From: Thermoplasmata archaeon | Lineage (GTDB): Archaea > Thermoplasmatota > Thermoplasmata > Lutacidiplasmatales > UBA184 | Direction: 5' to 3' | NCBI GenBank assembly: GCA_030039825.1 | Contig: JASHUV010000042.1 | Span: forward strand, 1-6,544 | DNA length: 6,544 bases | Shown here: positions 1-6,307 of the stretch, piece by piece | Layout of the letters: the number at the start of each line of letters is the position of its first letter | How positions within the stretch are numbered: the stretch's first letter is position 1 | The notes under the pieces: model-generated | Told to the model about the DNA's origin: nothing | The model's database searches: none | Seen by the model: only the letters and a program-made list of their open reading frames with translations | Program-made: the position numbers and the translations under genes

Positions 1-679
1 GGGTCGCGCGGACGAGCGCGACGAGGGCCCCGTAGCCGCCGCGGTCGGAGGCGTCGGCGACCCTCTGGGAGTCCCGCCAGTCGGCGAGGTCGCGCTGGGC
101 CTCGGAAAGCCGCGTCCAGGCGCCGCGGCCCCCGGTCGCGGGGACGGCCGCCCAGCTCTCGAACGGGGCCGGTCGCCCTTCCTTCCCGAGCCCCCAGGCC
201 GTCGCGAGGGCCTCGACGGTACGGTACCGGCCGAGGAGGAAGTCGCGGAACGGAGGGGCGGGCCGCTTGACGGCCGCGGCCGGCCGTCCGGCCATGCTGT
301 CGGCCTCGTCGATGAGGATGAGGGTCCGTCCCCCCTCCTCCGGTCGACGGTACTCCCCCCCGCCTCCGAGCGTGTGGGAGAGCGATGCCCGCCCCGCGAT
401 CGCCTCGACGGCCGCTTCGTTGCGGGCCTCCGAGGCGTTCATCTCGACGACCGACCAGCCGAACGTCGCCGCGAGGATGCCGGCGATCGTCGTCTTCCCG
501 ACCCCGGGCGGCCCGGAGAGGAGGAGCGCGCGGCGCCGGGGCGGGGTTCGCGACGCGGCCCAATCCCTCGCCCACGCCTGGACGGCCGAGAGCGCCCGAG
601 GCTCCCCGACGAGGTCCTCCCACCGCGACGGCCGGAGCCGTTCGAACAACGGCCGCCGATCGACCGCGCCCTTCGTCAC
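1..679 (-). CDS. rfcL: Replication factor C large subunit (clamp loader AAA+ ATPase), N-terminal 226 codons; 3' end outside window
   Basis: RfcL pairs with the small RFC subunit to load the PCNA sliding clamp onto primed DNA, using ATP. Seen in the translation: an RFC-type N-terminus (LRP..WEDLVGE, residues 15-26), Walker A GPPGVGKTT at 56-64, VVEMNASEARN at 77-87 (the RFC-typical E-x-N-A-S signature), Walker B LILIDEAD at 120-127, and DRGG at 212-215. Start is GTG at 679, chosen because GGAGGT lies 6 bases upstream and homology begins at once. Odd: in most archaeal RfcL the DEAD box is followed within a few residues by DRGG, but here about 75 residues lie between them (roughly 132-209; bases 53-286). 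The insert keeps frame and the host's GC-rich codon style, so it looks like a real domain insertion. Family length is usually over 400 residues, so about half the protein is missing. It probably belongs to a minus-strand operon with the two membrane-protein genes upstream. Confidence 0.9.
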   Translation of the reverse strand, partial: MTKGAVDRRPLFERLRPSRWEDLVGEPRALSAVQAWARDWAASRTPPRRRALLLSGPPGVGKTTIAGILAATFGWSVVEMNASEARNEAAVEAIAGRASLSHTLGGGGEYRRPEEGGRTLILIDEADSMAGRPAAAVKRPAPPFRDFLLGRYRTVEALATAWGLGKEGRPAPFESWAAVPATGGRGAWTRLSEAQRDLADWRDSQRVADASDRGGYGALVALVRAT

Positions 680-685
680 CGGGGG

Positions 686-691
686 ACCTCC
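686..691 (-). promoter_or_regulatory. Shine-Dalgarno deciding the rfcL GTG start
   Basis: GGAGGT on the minus strand, six bases before the GTG at 679. It fixes the start. An ATG at 717 opens only a short run in another frame that ends at the TGA overlapping the GTG. No TATA-like box is visible in 680-746, so rfcL is probably co-transcribed with the genes upstream. Confidence 0.75.
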
Positions 692-746
692 GGCCGGTAA
701 GGACCGGTCGGGCTCATGACCCCGGCGGCGATCCGCGGCGCGCTCC

Positions 747-953
747 CTACGGCCGCGACCGCGCGAGCTCGCGGGCCCCGAGGCGCCAACCGATCAGGGC
801 GCCGACGAGGAGCCCGACGACCGCCCCGACGATGAGGGCTTCGAGGCCGACGGAGAGCTGGCTCAACGAGAGGAGGCCGAACTGCTGCGCGAGGAGCGCG
901 AACACGAGCCCGAGGACGAGGCCGCAGCCGGCCCCGCTCGAGGTCGCGCTCAT
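747..953 (-). CDS. Small two-helix membrane protein with glycine zipper, function unknown
   Basis: A 68-residue protein I do not recognise. It has two hydrophobic stretches, about residues 10-29 and 36-57, and a charged C-terminus (WRLGARELARSRP). The second helix carries a glycine zipper, G43-x3-G47-x3-G51-x3-G55, a pattern known to support tight helix packing or oligomers. The ATG at 953 overlaps the stop of the upstream gene as ATGA, so translation is probably coupled and the two membrane proteins may act together. The first helix lacks a clear signal-peptidase site, so a hairpin-like integral protein is more likely than a secreted one. It lies 67 bases upstream of rfcL. The call as a real gene rests on the four-base overlap and membrane-type composition; no conserved motif supports a function. 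Confidence 0.7.
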   Translation of the reverse strand: MSATSSGAGCGLVLGLVFALLAQQFGLLSLSQLSVGLEALIVGAVVGLLVGALIGWRLGARELARSRP

Positions 954-1711
954 GACGGGCCTCCCGGAGCGGTCGGTGGGTCCTCCGGGTCGTCACCGCC
1001 GGTCGTCGGCGGGGGGGAGCCCGTGCCGGCCCCCGCCGCGGGCGCGGCGCTCGGGTCCGACCACGGCTTCGGGGCCGTCTTCGGCGGGCGGGCCTGTCGC
1101 CCGGAGGTCAGGAGCCCGTAGAGCTCGTAGACCCCGATCAGGACGAGGATGACGGGCAGCACCGCCCCGATCGTGAACGGGGCGGCGACGTCCACGTAGA
1201 AGTTCTGGCTCCAGAGCGTCGACCCGTTCGGGTCGAGGAGGGAGGCGGTCAGCTCGTAGGTCCCCGCGAGCAGGACGTGCAGGACGGACGGCGGGCTCCA
1301 GTTCATGTAGATCCGGCCGCCGACCGACGGAACGGCGTTCGAGAGGATGACGTCCCGCGTCGAGAGCGAGAAGCCGAAGAAGAGCATCGCGAGGCGGGCG
1401 TCGTTGACCGTCGGGAGCGACGCCGACACCCCGGAGCCGGTCGACACGGAGCTCCAGGTGTAGATGAGGTCGAAGGAGCTCGCGAGGTTCACCGAGAAGG
1501 CGGAGGACGGCGCCGGCGCCTGCGAGATGTCCTTCCCGTTGAACGTGACGGTGGCGGTGATCCCGGAGAGCGAGGCGGTCGTCAATCGGGCCGAGGCCGC
1601 CGGCGACGCCCCGGCCGAGGGCACGGCCAGCAGCAGGAGCCCGAGCGCCACGACGACCGGGCCGAGGACCCGGCGACCCTGCGACTGCGGCCCGGAACGG
1701 CCGTTGCGCAC
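950..1711 (-). CDS. Single-pass surface-exposed membrane protein with Pro-rich cytoplasmic tail, function unknown
   Basis: 253 residues, not recognised as a named family. Visible order: basic N-terminus (RR at 13-14), hydrophobic signal core about 15-30 with likely cleavage near Ala35; a Ser/Thr/Val-rich extracellular part about 36-177 that looks beta-sandwich-like; one strong transmembrane helix about 178-201; then a low-complexity cytoplasmic tail rich in Pro, Gly, Ala and Asp (202-253). The topology therefore puts the N-terminal domain outside the cell. Possible N-glycosylation sequons are few (NGS at 162-164 is one). The start is GTG at 1711: there is no Shine-Dalgarno, but a TTTGAATAGG box sits centred about 25 bases upstream, as expected for a leaderless archaeal mRNA. 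The stop overlaps the next gene's start as ATGA. The tail holds P-K-P-W-S (214-218), matched by P-A-P-W-S in the 763-residue protein further along. Confidence 0.75.
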   Translation of the reverse strand: MRNGRSGPQSQGRRVLGPVVVALGLLLLAVPSAGASPAASARLTTASLSGITATVTFNGKDISQAPAPSSAFSVNLASSFDLIYTWSSVSTGSGVSASLPTVNDARLAMLFFGFSLSTRDVILSNAVPSVGGRIYMNWSPPSVLHVLLAGTYELTASLLDPNGSTLWSQNFYVDVAAPFTIGAVLPVILVLIGVYELYGLLTSGRQARPPKTAPKPWSDPSAAPAAGAGTGSPPPTTGGDDPEDPPTAPGGPS

Positions 1712-1730
1712 GCGGCGAGGAGGAAGTCCG

Positions 1731-1740
1731 CCTATTCAAA
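1731..1740 (-). promoter_or_regulatory. TATA-like box for leaderless transcription of the minus-strand operon
   Basis: TTTGAATAGG on the minus strand is one of few AT-rich decamers in this GC-rich region. Its centre lies about 25 bases upstream of the GTG at 1711, which would place transcription initiation at or beside the start codon. That is the usual archaeal TATA distance for a leaderless gene and agrees with the lack of a Shine-Dalgarno. Confidence 0.55.
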
Positions 1741-1790
1741 CCCTCGGGCGGGGCGCCCGGTCGACGGGCGCGCTCCCGGAGCACCGGCCG

Positions 1791-1803
1791 ATACCGTTAA
1801 TGG
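1791..1803 (+). promoter_or_regulatory. Possible TATA-like box for the scaffold-ferredoxin-radical SAM operon
   Basis: ATACCGTTAATGG is the most AT-rich short stretch before the plus-strand operon. A start of transcription about 25 bases downstream would leave a leader of roughly 20 bases containing the Shine-Dalgarno at 1828-1833. The match to an archaeal TATA consensus is modest. It is divergent from the box at 1731-1740. Confidence 0.35.
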
Positions 1804-1827
1804 AGGTCGACCGGCTATCGTGCCCGC

Positions 1828-1833
1828 GGGAGG
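1828..1833 (+). promoter_or_regulatory. Shine-Dalgarno of the Fe-S scaffold gene
   Basis: GGGAGG ends 10 bases before the ATG at 1844. The second in-frame ATG (1853) would be 19 bases away, so 1844 is preferred. Unlike the divergent minus-strand gene, this operon appears to use a leadered mRNA. Confidence 0.55.
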
Positions 1834-1843
1834 CGGTCCGGGA

Positions 1844-2266
1844 ATGTACGACATGTACCAGGAGATCATCCTCCAGCACTACAAGGCCCCGAAGAACTTC
1901 GGACCGATGGCCGCGCCGGACCTTTCCGGCGAGGAGAGCAATCCGAACTGCGGCGACCGGCTCACCCTCGACCTCCGCCTCGACCCGTCGCGCTCGCGCG
2001 TCGCGGAGGTCCGCTTCCACGGCGACGGCTGCGCCATCAGCGTCGCCTCCGCCTCGATGCTGACGCTCAAGGTCGCGGGACGTCCCCTCGAGGAGGTCCG
2101 GGCGCTGACCCAGGAGGACGTGCTCAAGATGGTCGGCATCCCGCTCTCGCCCGTCCGGATCAAGTGCGCCCTCACCGGGTTCGCCGCCCTCGGGCGCGCC
2201 CTCTCCGCCCCGCTTCCGCCGCCTCCGGCCGCCGCCCGGGCATCGGGGGAAGTCGCGGCCCCGTGA
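1844..2266 (+). CDS. IscU/SufU/NifU-N type iron-sulfur cluster scaffold protein
   Basis: 140 residues, a whole-length U-type scaffold on which [2Fe-2S] or [4Fe-4S] clusters are built from desulfurase sulfur before transfer to apo-proteins. The three ligand cysteines and the conserved Asp are present: NPNCGD (Cys36, Asp38), GDGCAIS (Cys63) followed by SASM, and RIKCAL (Cys108). The N-terminus Y-x-E-I-I-L-x-H-Y-x-x-P-x-N-F-G is typical. Subtype is mixed. RIKCAL followed by FAAL resembles SufU. The 45-residue spacing between Cys63 and Cys108 lacks the roughly 20-residue SufU insertion, and LSPV stands where bacterial IscU has LPPVK. The last 20 residues are a Pro/Ala-rich tail (PPPP at 125-128). 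The open frame extends far upstream, but family homology and the Shine-Dalgarno place the start at 1844. No cysteine desulfurase lies in the window. The stop overlaps the ferredoxin start as GTGA. Confidence 0.92.
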   Translation: MYDMYQEIILQHYKAPKNFGPMAAPDLSGEESNPNCGDRLTLDLRLDPSRSRVAEVRFHGDGCAISVASASMLTLKVAGRPLEEVRALTQEDVLKMVGIPLSPVRIKCALTGFAALGRALSAPLPPPPAAARASGEVAAP

Positions 2267-2448
2267 CGGTCACCGTCGACCCCGACGTCTGCGTCCTCTG
2301 CGGCCTCTGCACGGGGGTCTGCCCCCCGAACGCCCTCGACCTGCTGCCCGACGAGCTCCGGGTCCTCTCGCACTGCACCTCCTGCGGGTTCTGCGTCCCG
2401 TACTGCCCGGTCGGCGCCATCTCCGGGGCCCGACCGCGCCGGCGGTAG
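2263..2448 (+). CDS. Small 2[4Fe-4S] ferredoxin
   Basis: A minimal 61-residue bacterial-type ferredoxin carrying two [4Fe-4S] clusters, a low-potential one-electron carrier in the cytoplasm. All eight ligands are present in two classical sets: Cys10-x2-Cys13-x2-Cys16-x3-Cys20-Pro and Cys38-x2-Cys41-x2-Cys44-x3-Cys48-Pro. By family rule each cluster takes three cysteines from one set and the fourth from the other. The GTG start at 2263 overlaps the scaffold's stop (GTGA). A start at 2164 is possible in frame but would add a basic 33-residue leader buried in the scaffold gene, so it was not chosen. The C-terminus is a short basic tail (RPRRR). Inference from context: it may receive its clusters from the preceding scaffold and pass electrons to reduce the radical SAM cluster encoded 3 bases downstream. 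Confidence 0.93.
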   Translation: MTVTVDPDVCVLCGLCTGVCPPNALDLLPDELRVLSHCTSCGFCVPYCPVGAISGARPRRR

Positions 2449-2451
2449 ACG

Positions 2452-4011
2452 ATGGACCGGTCCCGCTCCCCCGCCCGGGCGACGTCGGCGGCGACGGAGC
2501 GGCCCCGCGTCCTCCTCGTCGACCCGTACGTCGCCCGCGACGATCCGATGGAACGGCGCTACGTGGAGCTCTACCCCTCGCTCGGGCTCCTCTCGCTCGG
2601 GGCGTACCTCCGGGAGGGCGGCGCCGACGTCCGCCTCGTGGACCTGACGTTCGCCCGGGACGTCCGCCCGGTCGCCCGGGCCCTCCGGGGCTTCCGGCCG
2701 CACGTCGTCGGCGTCCACACGAAGACCCTCACCCACCGACGATCGCGCCTCCTCGCCGATCTCGCCCGGTCGGCGGGCGCGGTCGCCGTCGCCGGTGGCC
2801 CGGACGCGGCCAGCCGCCCCGCGACCTACCTCTCCGACGGCTTCGACGCCGTCGTTCCCGGCGAAGGGGAGGCGACGCTCCTCGACGTCGCCGGGCGGGT
2901 CGCCGGGGACCGCTCGCTCCTCGGGACGCCCGGGCTCACCGTGAGGTCCGGCGGACGCATTGCGGTCGGACCTCCCCGCCCCTTCCTGACCCCGCTCGAC
3001 GCCCTGCCCCTCCCGGCCTGGGACCTCGTCGACCTCGAGGGGTACCTCCGGCGCTGGCAGCGGCGCACCGGCGAGCGACGGATGGCGGTCCTGACCTCCC
3101 GCGGGTGCCCGTTCGACTGCTCCTGGTGCTCGAAGCCGACGTTCGGACGCTCCTTCCGGCAGATGTCGCCGGGCCGGGTCGTCGCCGAGCTCGACGCGCT
3201 CGCCACCCGCTTCCGGGTCGATTACGTCCGGTTCTGCGACGACGTCTTCGGGATCCACCGACGGTGGCTCGACGATTTCCTCGACCGCCTCGAGGCGGCG
3301 CGCCTCGGCCAGCGCTTCGAGATCCTCGCGAGGGTCGACCTGCTGAGGCCGGAGCTCCTCGCCCGGATGAAGCGCCTCGGGCTCGCCCGGGTCTACGTCG
3401 GGGTCGAGTCCGGGAGCCAGAAGATGCTCGACCTGATGAACCGGGGGACGCGCCTCGCCCAGGTCGAGCGGGCGGCCCAGAGCCTGCGCGAGAACGGGAT
3501 CCGACAGTTCTGGTTCCTCATGCTCGGCTATCCCGGCGAGACGCTCGAGGACATCGAAGCGACGCTCGCGCTCTTCCGGCGGTTCAGCCCGGAGGAGTAC
3601 TCCGTCTCGATCGCCGTCCCCGTGCCGGGGACGCGCTTCTACGACGCCGTCAAGGCCCGCCTGAAGGCCGTCGGGAGCCGACGCGCCGCCGACGCCGGGC
3701 GCTCGCTCCTCTACGAGGGCGGATACCCGGAGTCGCTCTACCACTGGACCCAGGCCCGCTTCGAGTGGGAGGGCACGCTCTCCAAGGCGCGGGGGAAGAT
3801 CGCGCCCGAGCTTCTCGAGCGCCTCTCCCGGGCCGCCGATGACCTCGACCGGCGCGTGGTCGGTCCGATCCTCCTCGGGAACGGACGCGGGAGCGCGACG
3901 GGCCGTCCGTCCCCGACCGCGCGCCCGTCCGCCCGGGACCGCCTCGTGGCCGCCATGCGGGCTCAGGGACGGCGAGCGCCCGGGCCCGGACGGGCCGGCG
4001 GCGGCACGTAG
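2452..4011 (+). CDS. B12-binding-domain radical SAM enzyme, substrate unknown
   Basis: 519 residues with the architecture of cobalamin-binding-domain radical SAM proteins (the BchE-like class). Residues about 18-150 form the Rossmann-like B12-type domain: PSLGLLSLGAYLREGG (42-57), AGGPDAA (114-120), VVPGEGEAT (134-142), then the typical linker LPLPAWDLVDL (185-195). The radical SAM core follows with Cys219-x3-Cys223-x2-Cys226 in SRGCPFDCSWC, the VGVESGS motif (316-322) and MLGYPGET (357-364). These cysteines bind the [4Fe-4S] cluster that cleaves S-adenosylmethionine. The N-terminal domain lacks the D-x-H-x-x-G cobalamin ligand motif, as is usual in this class, so B12 may bind base-off or not at all. 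Known relatives do methylations, ring closures or rearrangements; nothing here fixes the substrate. The last 45 or so residues are a basic, Pro/Gly-rich low-complexity tail, and its final 49 bases overlap the converging kelch gene. It is third in the operon after the scaffold and ferredoxin. Confidence 0.9.
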   Translation: MDRSRSPARATSAATERPRVLLVDPYVARDDPMERRYVELYPSLGLLSLGAYLREGGADVRLVDLTFARDVRPVARALRGFRPHVVGVHTKTLTHRRSRLLADLARSAGAVAVAGGPDAASRPATYLSDGFDAVVPGEGEATLLDVAGRVAGDRSLLGTPGLTVRSGGRIAVGPPRPFLTPLDALPLPAWDLVDLEGYLRRWQRRTGERRMAVLTSRGCPFDCSWCSKPTFGRSFRQMSPGRVVAELDALATRFRVDYVRFCDDVFGIHRRWLDDFLDRLEAARLGQRFEILARVDLLRPELLARMKRLGLARVYVGVESGSQKMLDLMNRGTRLAQVERAAQSLRENGIRQFWFLMLGYPGETLEDIEATLALFRRFSPEEYSVSIAVPVPGTRFYDAVKARLKAVGSRRAADAGRSLLYEGGYPESLYHWTQARFEWEGTLSKARGKIAPELLERLSRAADDLDRRVVGPILLGNGRGSATGRPSPTARPSARDRLVAAMRAQGRRAPGPGRAGGGT

Positions 4012-6254
4012 CCGCTCGACCACGGCGCCGGAAGCTCGTGCGCCTCGGGCACCGGCACGGTCGTCATCGGGGGGCGGCGGGGCGGTCGGCGGGCTCGGAC
4101 GGCGAGGAGGGCGACGAGTCCGATCGCCGAGAGCCCGATCGCCGCCGCGATCGGGAGCTCGAACCGGTCGAGCAGCGTCGGGCTCGAGACCCCGGTCGTC
4201 CGGGCCGAACCGGCGACGGCGGCGAGCGTGATGCTCGCGGTCGCGGCCTGGTGGCTCGCGTCGGTGACCGTCACGTCGATCGCGTAGGAGCCCGGGGTCG
4301 GGATCGCGCAGCGGCTCGCGTTCGCGCCGTCCATCGTGCAACCGTCGGGCAGCTTCGAGAACGCGTAGGAGTACGGGGGGACCCCGCCGGAGGCGGTCGC
4401 GGCGATCACGGAGGCGTTCCCGACCCAGAAGGTCGTCGACGGGTCGACGGAGAGCCGGAGCGTGAGCTTCGCGAACGCGTCGATCGAAAGGATCCCGACG
4501 GCGTGGACGCCGTCGGCGTCCGTGACCTCCACGGTCGCGTTGAAGGCGCCGGCCGTCGTGTAGGTGTGCGAGGGGGCCCCCCCGGTGCCGTTCGTGCCGT
4601 CGCCGAACGCCCAGAGGAGCACGAGCGCGCCGGTCCCTCCCGTGGCGGTCGCCTCGAAGCTGACGTTGAGCGGCACGGCCCCGGAGGTGGGGGCGGCCTG
4701 GACCGCCACCGTGGGAGGGGGGTTCACGACCAGGAGACCCGGCGGGCTTTCGACGCTCGCGCCGAGCGAATCGACGACCCGGACGCGGACCGGGTAGTCC
4801 CCCGGGGACGTCGCGTTCGTCGGGCAGGTCAGGGCGAGGCTCGAGCTTCCGGCGCATCCGGTCGGCAGGCCGAGCCAGGTCGCCGTCAACGCCCCGACGC
4901 CCCCGACGAGCTCGACGGAGAAGCGAACGGGGAGGCCCCGGTCGACCGCGGGCGCGCTCACGGCGACCGCCGCGAGCTCGATCTCGTCGAGACTCCAGGA
5001 GTCGTTCGACGCCGCCCCGAGGACATCCCCCCCGACGAGCAGGAGGATCGCCGGGTGATCGAGGGGGAGGAGCGCGGCGTGGTCGCGGGCGAGCGGCCCG
5101 ATGCCGCGGTACGGCGCGAGCTCGACCCACTCGCCGCCGGAGAAGCTCCACGTGAGGTTCGACGGCCGCCCGGCGCAGGGGTCGGAGGCGCATCCACCGA
5201 CGAGGACGACGGAGCCGTTCACTGGGCTCGTCGCGAGGCTCGCACCGGCGAGGTCGCCGGGGTCGGAGATCGGCTCGAGCCGGGTCCAGCCGGAGGAGTT
5301 CCACGACCAGGTCTGCGAATTCGCGGGCGCGCCGCCGTACAGGAGGATCGATCCGGTGGCCGCGTCCCAGGCCATCGCGGGGGAGGAGCGGGCCGACGGG
5401 CCGGCGGTCGAATTGAGGGGCGTCCAAGCGCTGCCGTTGAACGCCCATGTGTCCGAGAGCGCCGTCGGCACCGTGACCACCGTGGTCTCCCCCCCGAAGA
5501 TCACGACCTCGGCGAGCGCCGGGTCGTAGGCCGCTCCCGCGTCCCAGCGCGCGGGCGGGGAGGAGAGCCCGGTCACACAGGAGGTGCACGCCGCGGTCCA
5601 CCGGCCCGTCGAGGGCGAGAAGAGCCAGGTGTCGTTCAGGGCCGGGTCGTTGACGCCGTCCGGGAGCGACGCGGTGCCGCCGAACAGGACGAAGGCCCCG
5701 AGCGCGGGGTCCCACACGAGCGCCGCGCCCCACCGGGGGCTCGGGGAGTTGGTCGCCGTGACCGGGTCGGGCGTGACGTTCGTCAGGTGGCCCGCGGACG
5801 ACACCCACGTGTCCCCCAGGGCGCAGACCGTGAGCAGGCAGCTCAGCGTGTCGTTGACGTAGCCGCCGAAGAAGAGGATCGTCCCGCTCGCCGGGTCGGA
5901 GGCGGCCGCGGCGTCGGTCCGGGGGCCGATATCGCCGAGGGAGCCCGCGGCGTCGCCGCGCGTCCAGAGCGGGACGGAGTCGTTGGTGACGGGGGGTGCC
6001 GGCGGCGCGCTCGCCGGCTCCGCGACCCCGGCCGTCCGGGCGGCCGACGCCCCGGCGCTCGGGAGGGGTGGAGGCGGCGGTCCTGCCGATCCCCCCGCGG
6101 TGGCCGAGGGGACCGGGGAGGGCGAGGCCCATAGTCCCGCGGATAGCGTGATCAGGACGGCGAGCGCGGCGACGGTGCGGCGGCCGCGCCGGGGACGGGG
6201 CGGGGCGTGGATCGGGAGCCGCGGGCGCGGTCCGCCGCTCAACGGCACGACCAT
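3963..6254 (-). CDS. Membrane-anchored kelch/PKD-domain surface protein
   Basis: 763 residues, predicted outside the cell and anchored at its C-terminus. Order: basic N-terminus (RRGRR 22-26); hydrophobic signal core about 27-42; Pro/Ala/Ser-rich linker 43-95; six kelch-type repeats, each with a hydrophobic-GG strand then a D/T-x-W, with GG at 130, 192, 254, 307, 353 and 408 and the matching Trp at 150, 210, 270, 316, 369 and 420, enough for one beta-propeller; Ig-like domain about 428-512; a PKD domain about 513-592 with the hallmark WAFGDGT (548-554) and SHTY; a third Ig/PKD-like domain about 596-680; transmembrane helix about 700-719; basic stop (RARRPPRR); Pro-rich cytoplasmic tail. NxS/T sequons are numerous, suiting an N-glycosylated protein. 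Likely roles are adhesion, polysaccharide binding or protein contacts; kelch propellers are also found in oxidases, but no catalytic residue is evident. ATG at 6254 is chosen because it precedes the signal segment; no Shine-Dalgarno is visible. Confidence 0.88.
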   Translation of the reverse strand: MVVPLSGGPRPRLPIHAPPRPRRGRRTVAALAVLITLSAGLWASPSPVPSATAGGSAGPPPPPLPSAGASAARTAGVAEPASAPPAPPVTNDSVPLWTRGDAAGSLGDIGPRTDAAAASDPASGTILFFGGYVNDTLSCLLTVCALGDTWVSSAGHLTNVTPDPVTATNSPSPRWGAALVWDPALGAFVLFGGTASLPDGVNDPALNDTWLFSPSTGRWTAACTSCVTGLSSPPARWDAGAAYDPALAEVVIFGGETTVVTVPTALSDTWAFNGSAWTPLNSTAGPSARSSPAMAWDAATGSILLYGGAPANSQTWSWNSSGWTRLEPISDPGDLAGASLATSPVNGSVVLVGGCASDPCAGRPSNLTWSFSGGEWVELAPYRGIGPLARDHAALLPLDHPAILLLVGGDVLGAASNDSWSLDEIELAAVAVSAPAVDRGLPVRFSVELVGGVGALTATWLGLPTGCAGSSSLALTCPTNATSPGDYPVRVRVVDSLGASVESPPGLLVVNPPPTVAVQAAPTSGAVPLNVSFEATATGGTGALVLLWAFGDGTNGTGGAPSHTYTTAGAFNATVEVTDADGVHAVGILSIDAFAKLTLRLSVDPSTTFWVGNASVIAATASGGVPPYSYAFSKLPDGCTMDGANASRCAIPTPGSYAIDVTVTDASHQAATASITLAAVAGSARTTGVSSPTLLDRFELPIAAAIGLSAIGLVALLAVRARRPPRRPPMTTVPVPEAHELPAPWSSGYVPPPARPGPGARRP

Positions 6255-6295
6255 GAAACGTCGGCCGACCTTGAAAGTCTTGTCGACAGGGGGTA

Positions 6296-6307
6296 CTTTG
6301 AATCAAA
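6296..6307. promoter_or_regulatory. Near-palindromic TATA-like box between kelch gene and transposase
   Basis: CTTTGAATCAAA is close to self-complementary and AT-rich in a GC-rich region. Read on the plus strand, TTTGAAT repeats the core of the box at 1731-1740 and could start a transcript near 6325 through the structured region. Read on the minus strand, it could start the kelch gene near 6276, about 22 bases before its ATG. A second AT-rich element on the minus strand (ACTTTCAAGG, 6278-6269) is an alternative for the kelch gene. Confidence 0.35.

Noticed and set aside
53..286. Intein in rfcL
   Set aside because: Archaeal RFC genes do host inteins, but this segment is too short and lacks an N-terminal Cys/Ser block and the terminal His-Asn followed by Cys/Ser/Thr.
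267..719. Plus-strand frames antisense to rfcL
   Set aside because: The minus strand carries unmistakable Walker A, Walker B and RFC motifs. The plus-strand products are Arg/Pro/Ser-rich without domains.
1741..1790. GC-rich symmetry as a transcription terminator
   Set aside because: It lies between two divergent start regions, where a terminator is not expected, and has no T-run, the usual archaeal terminator signal.
1277..1843. Upstream extension of the scaffold reading frame
   Set aside because: It would run antisense through the membrane-protein gene and the promoter region and would add about 189 unrelated residues. The Shine-Dalgarno and family N-terminus place the start at 1844.
2164..2262. 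Longer ferredoxin start at 2164
   Set aside because: The added 33 residues are Arg/Pro-rich and lie inside the scaffold coding region. The GTG at 2263 gives a normal 61-residue ferredoxin with a four-base overlap.
4038..6134. A 698-codon open frame on the plus strand antisense to the kelch gene
   Set aside because: Highly charged Arg/Gly/Glu/Asp low-complexity product with no motif. The opposite strand has clear signal, kelch, PKD and membrane features.
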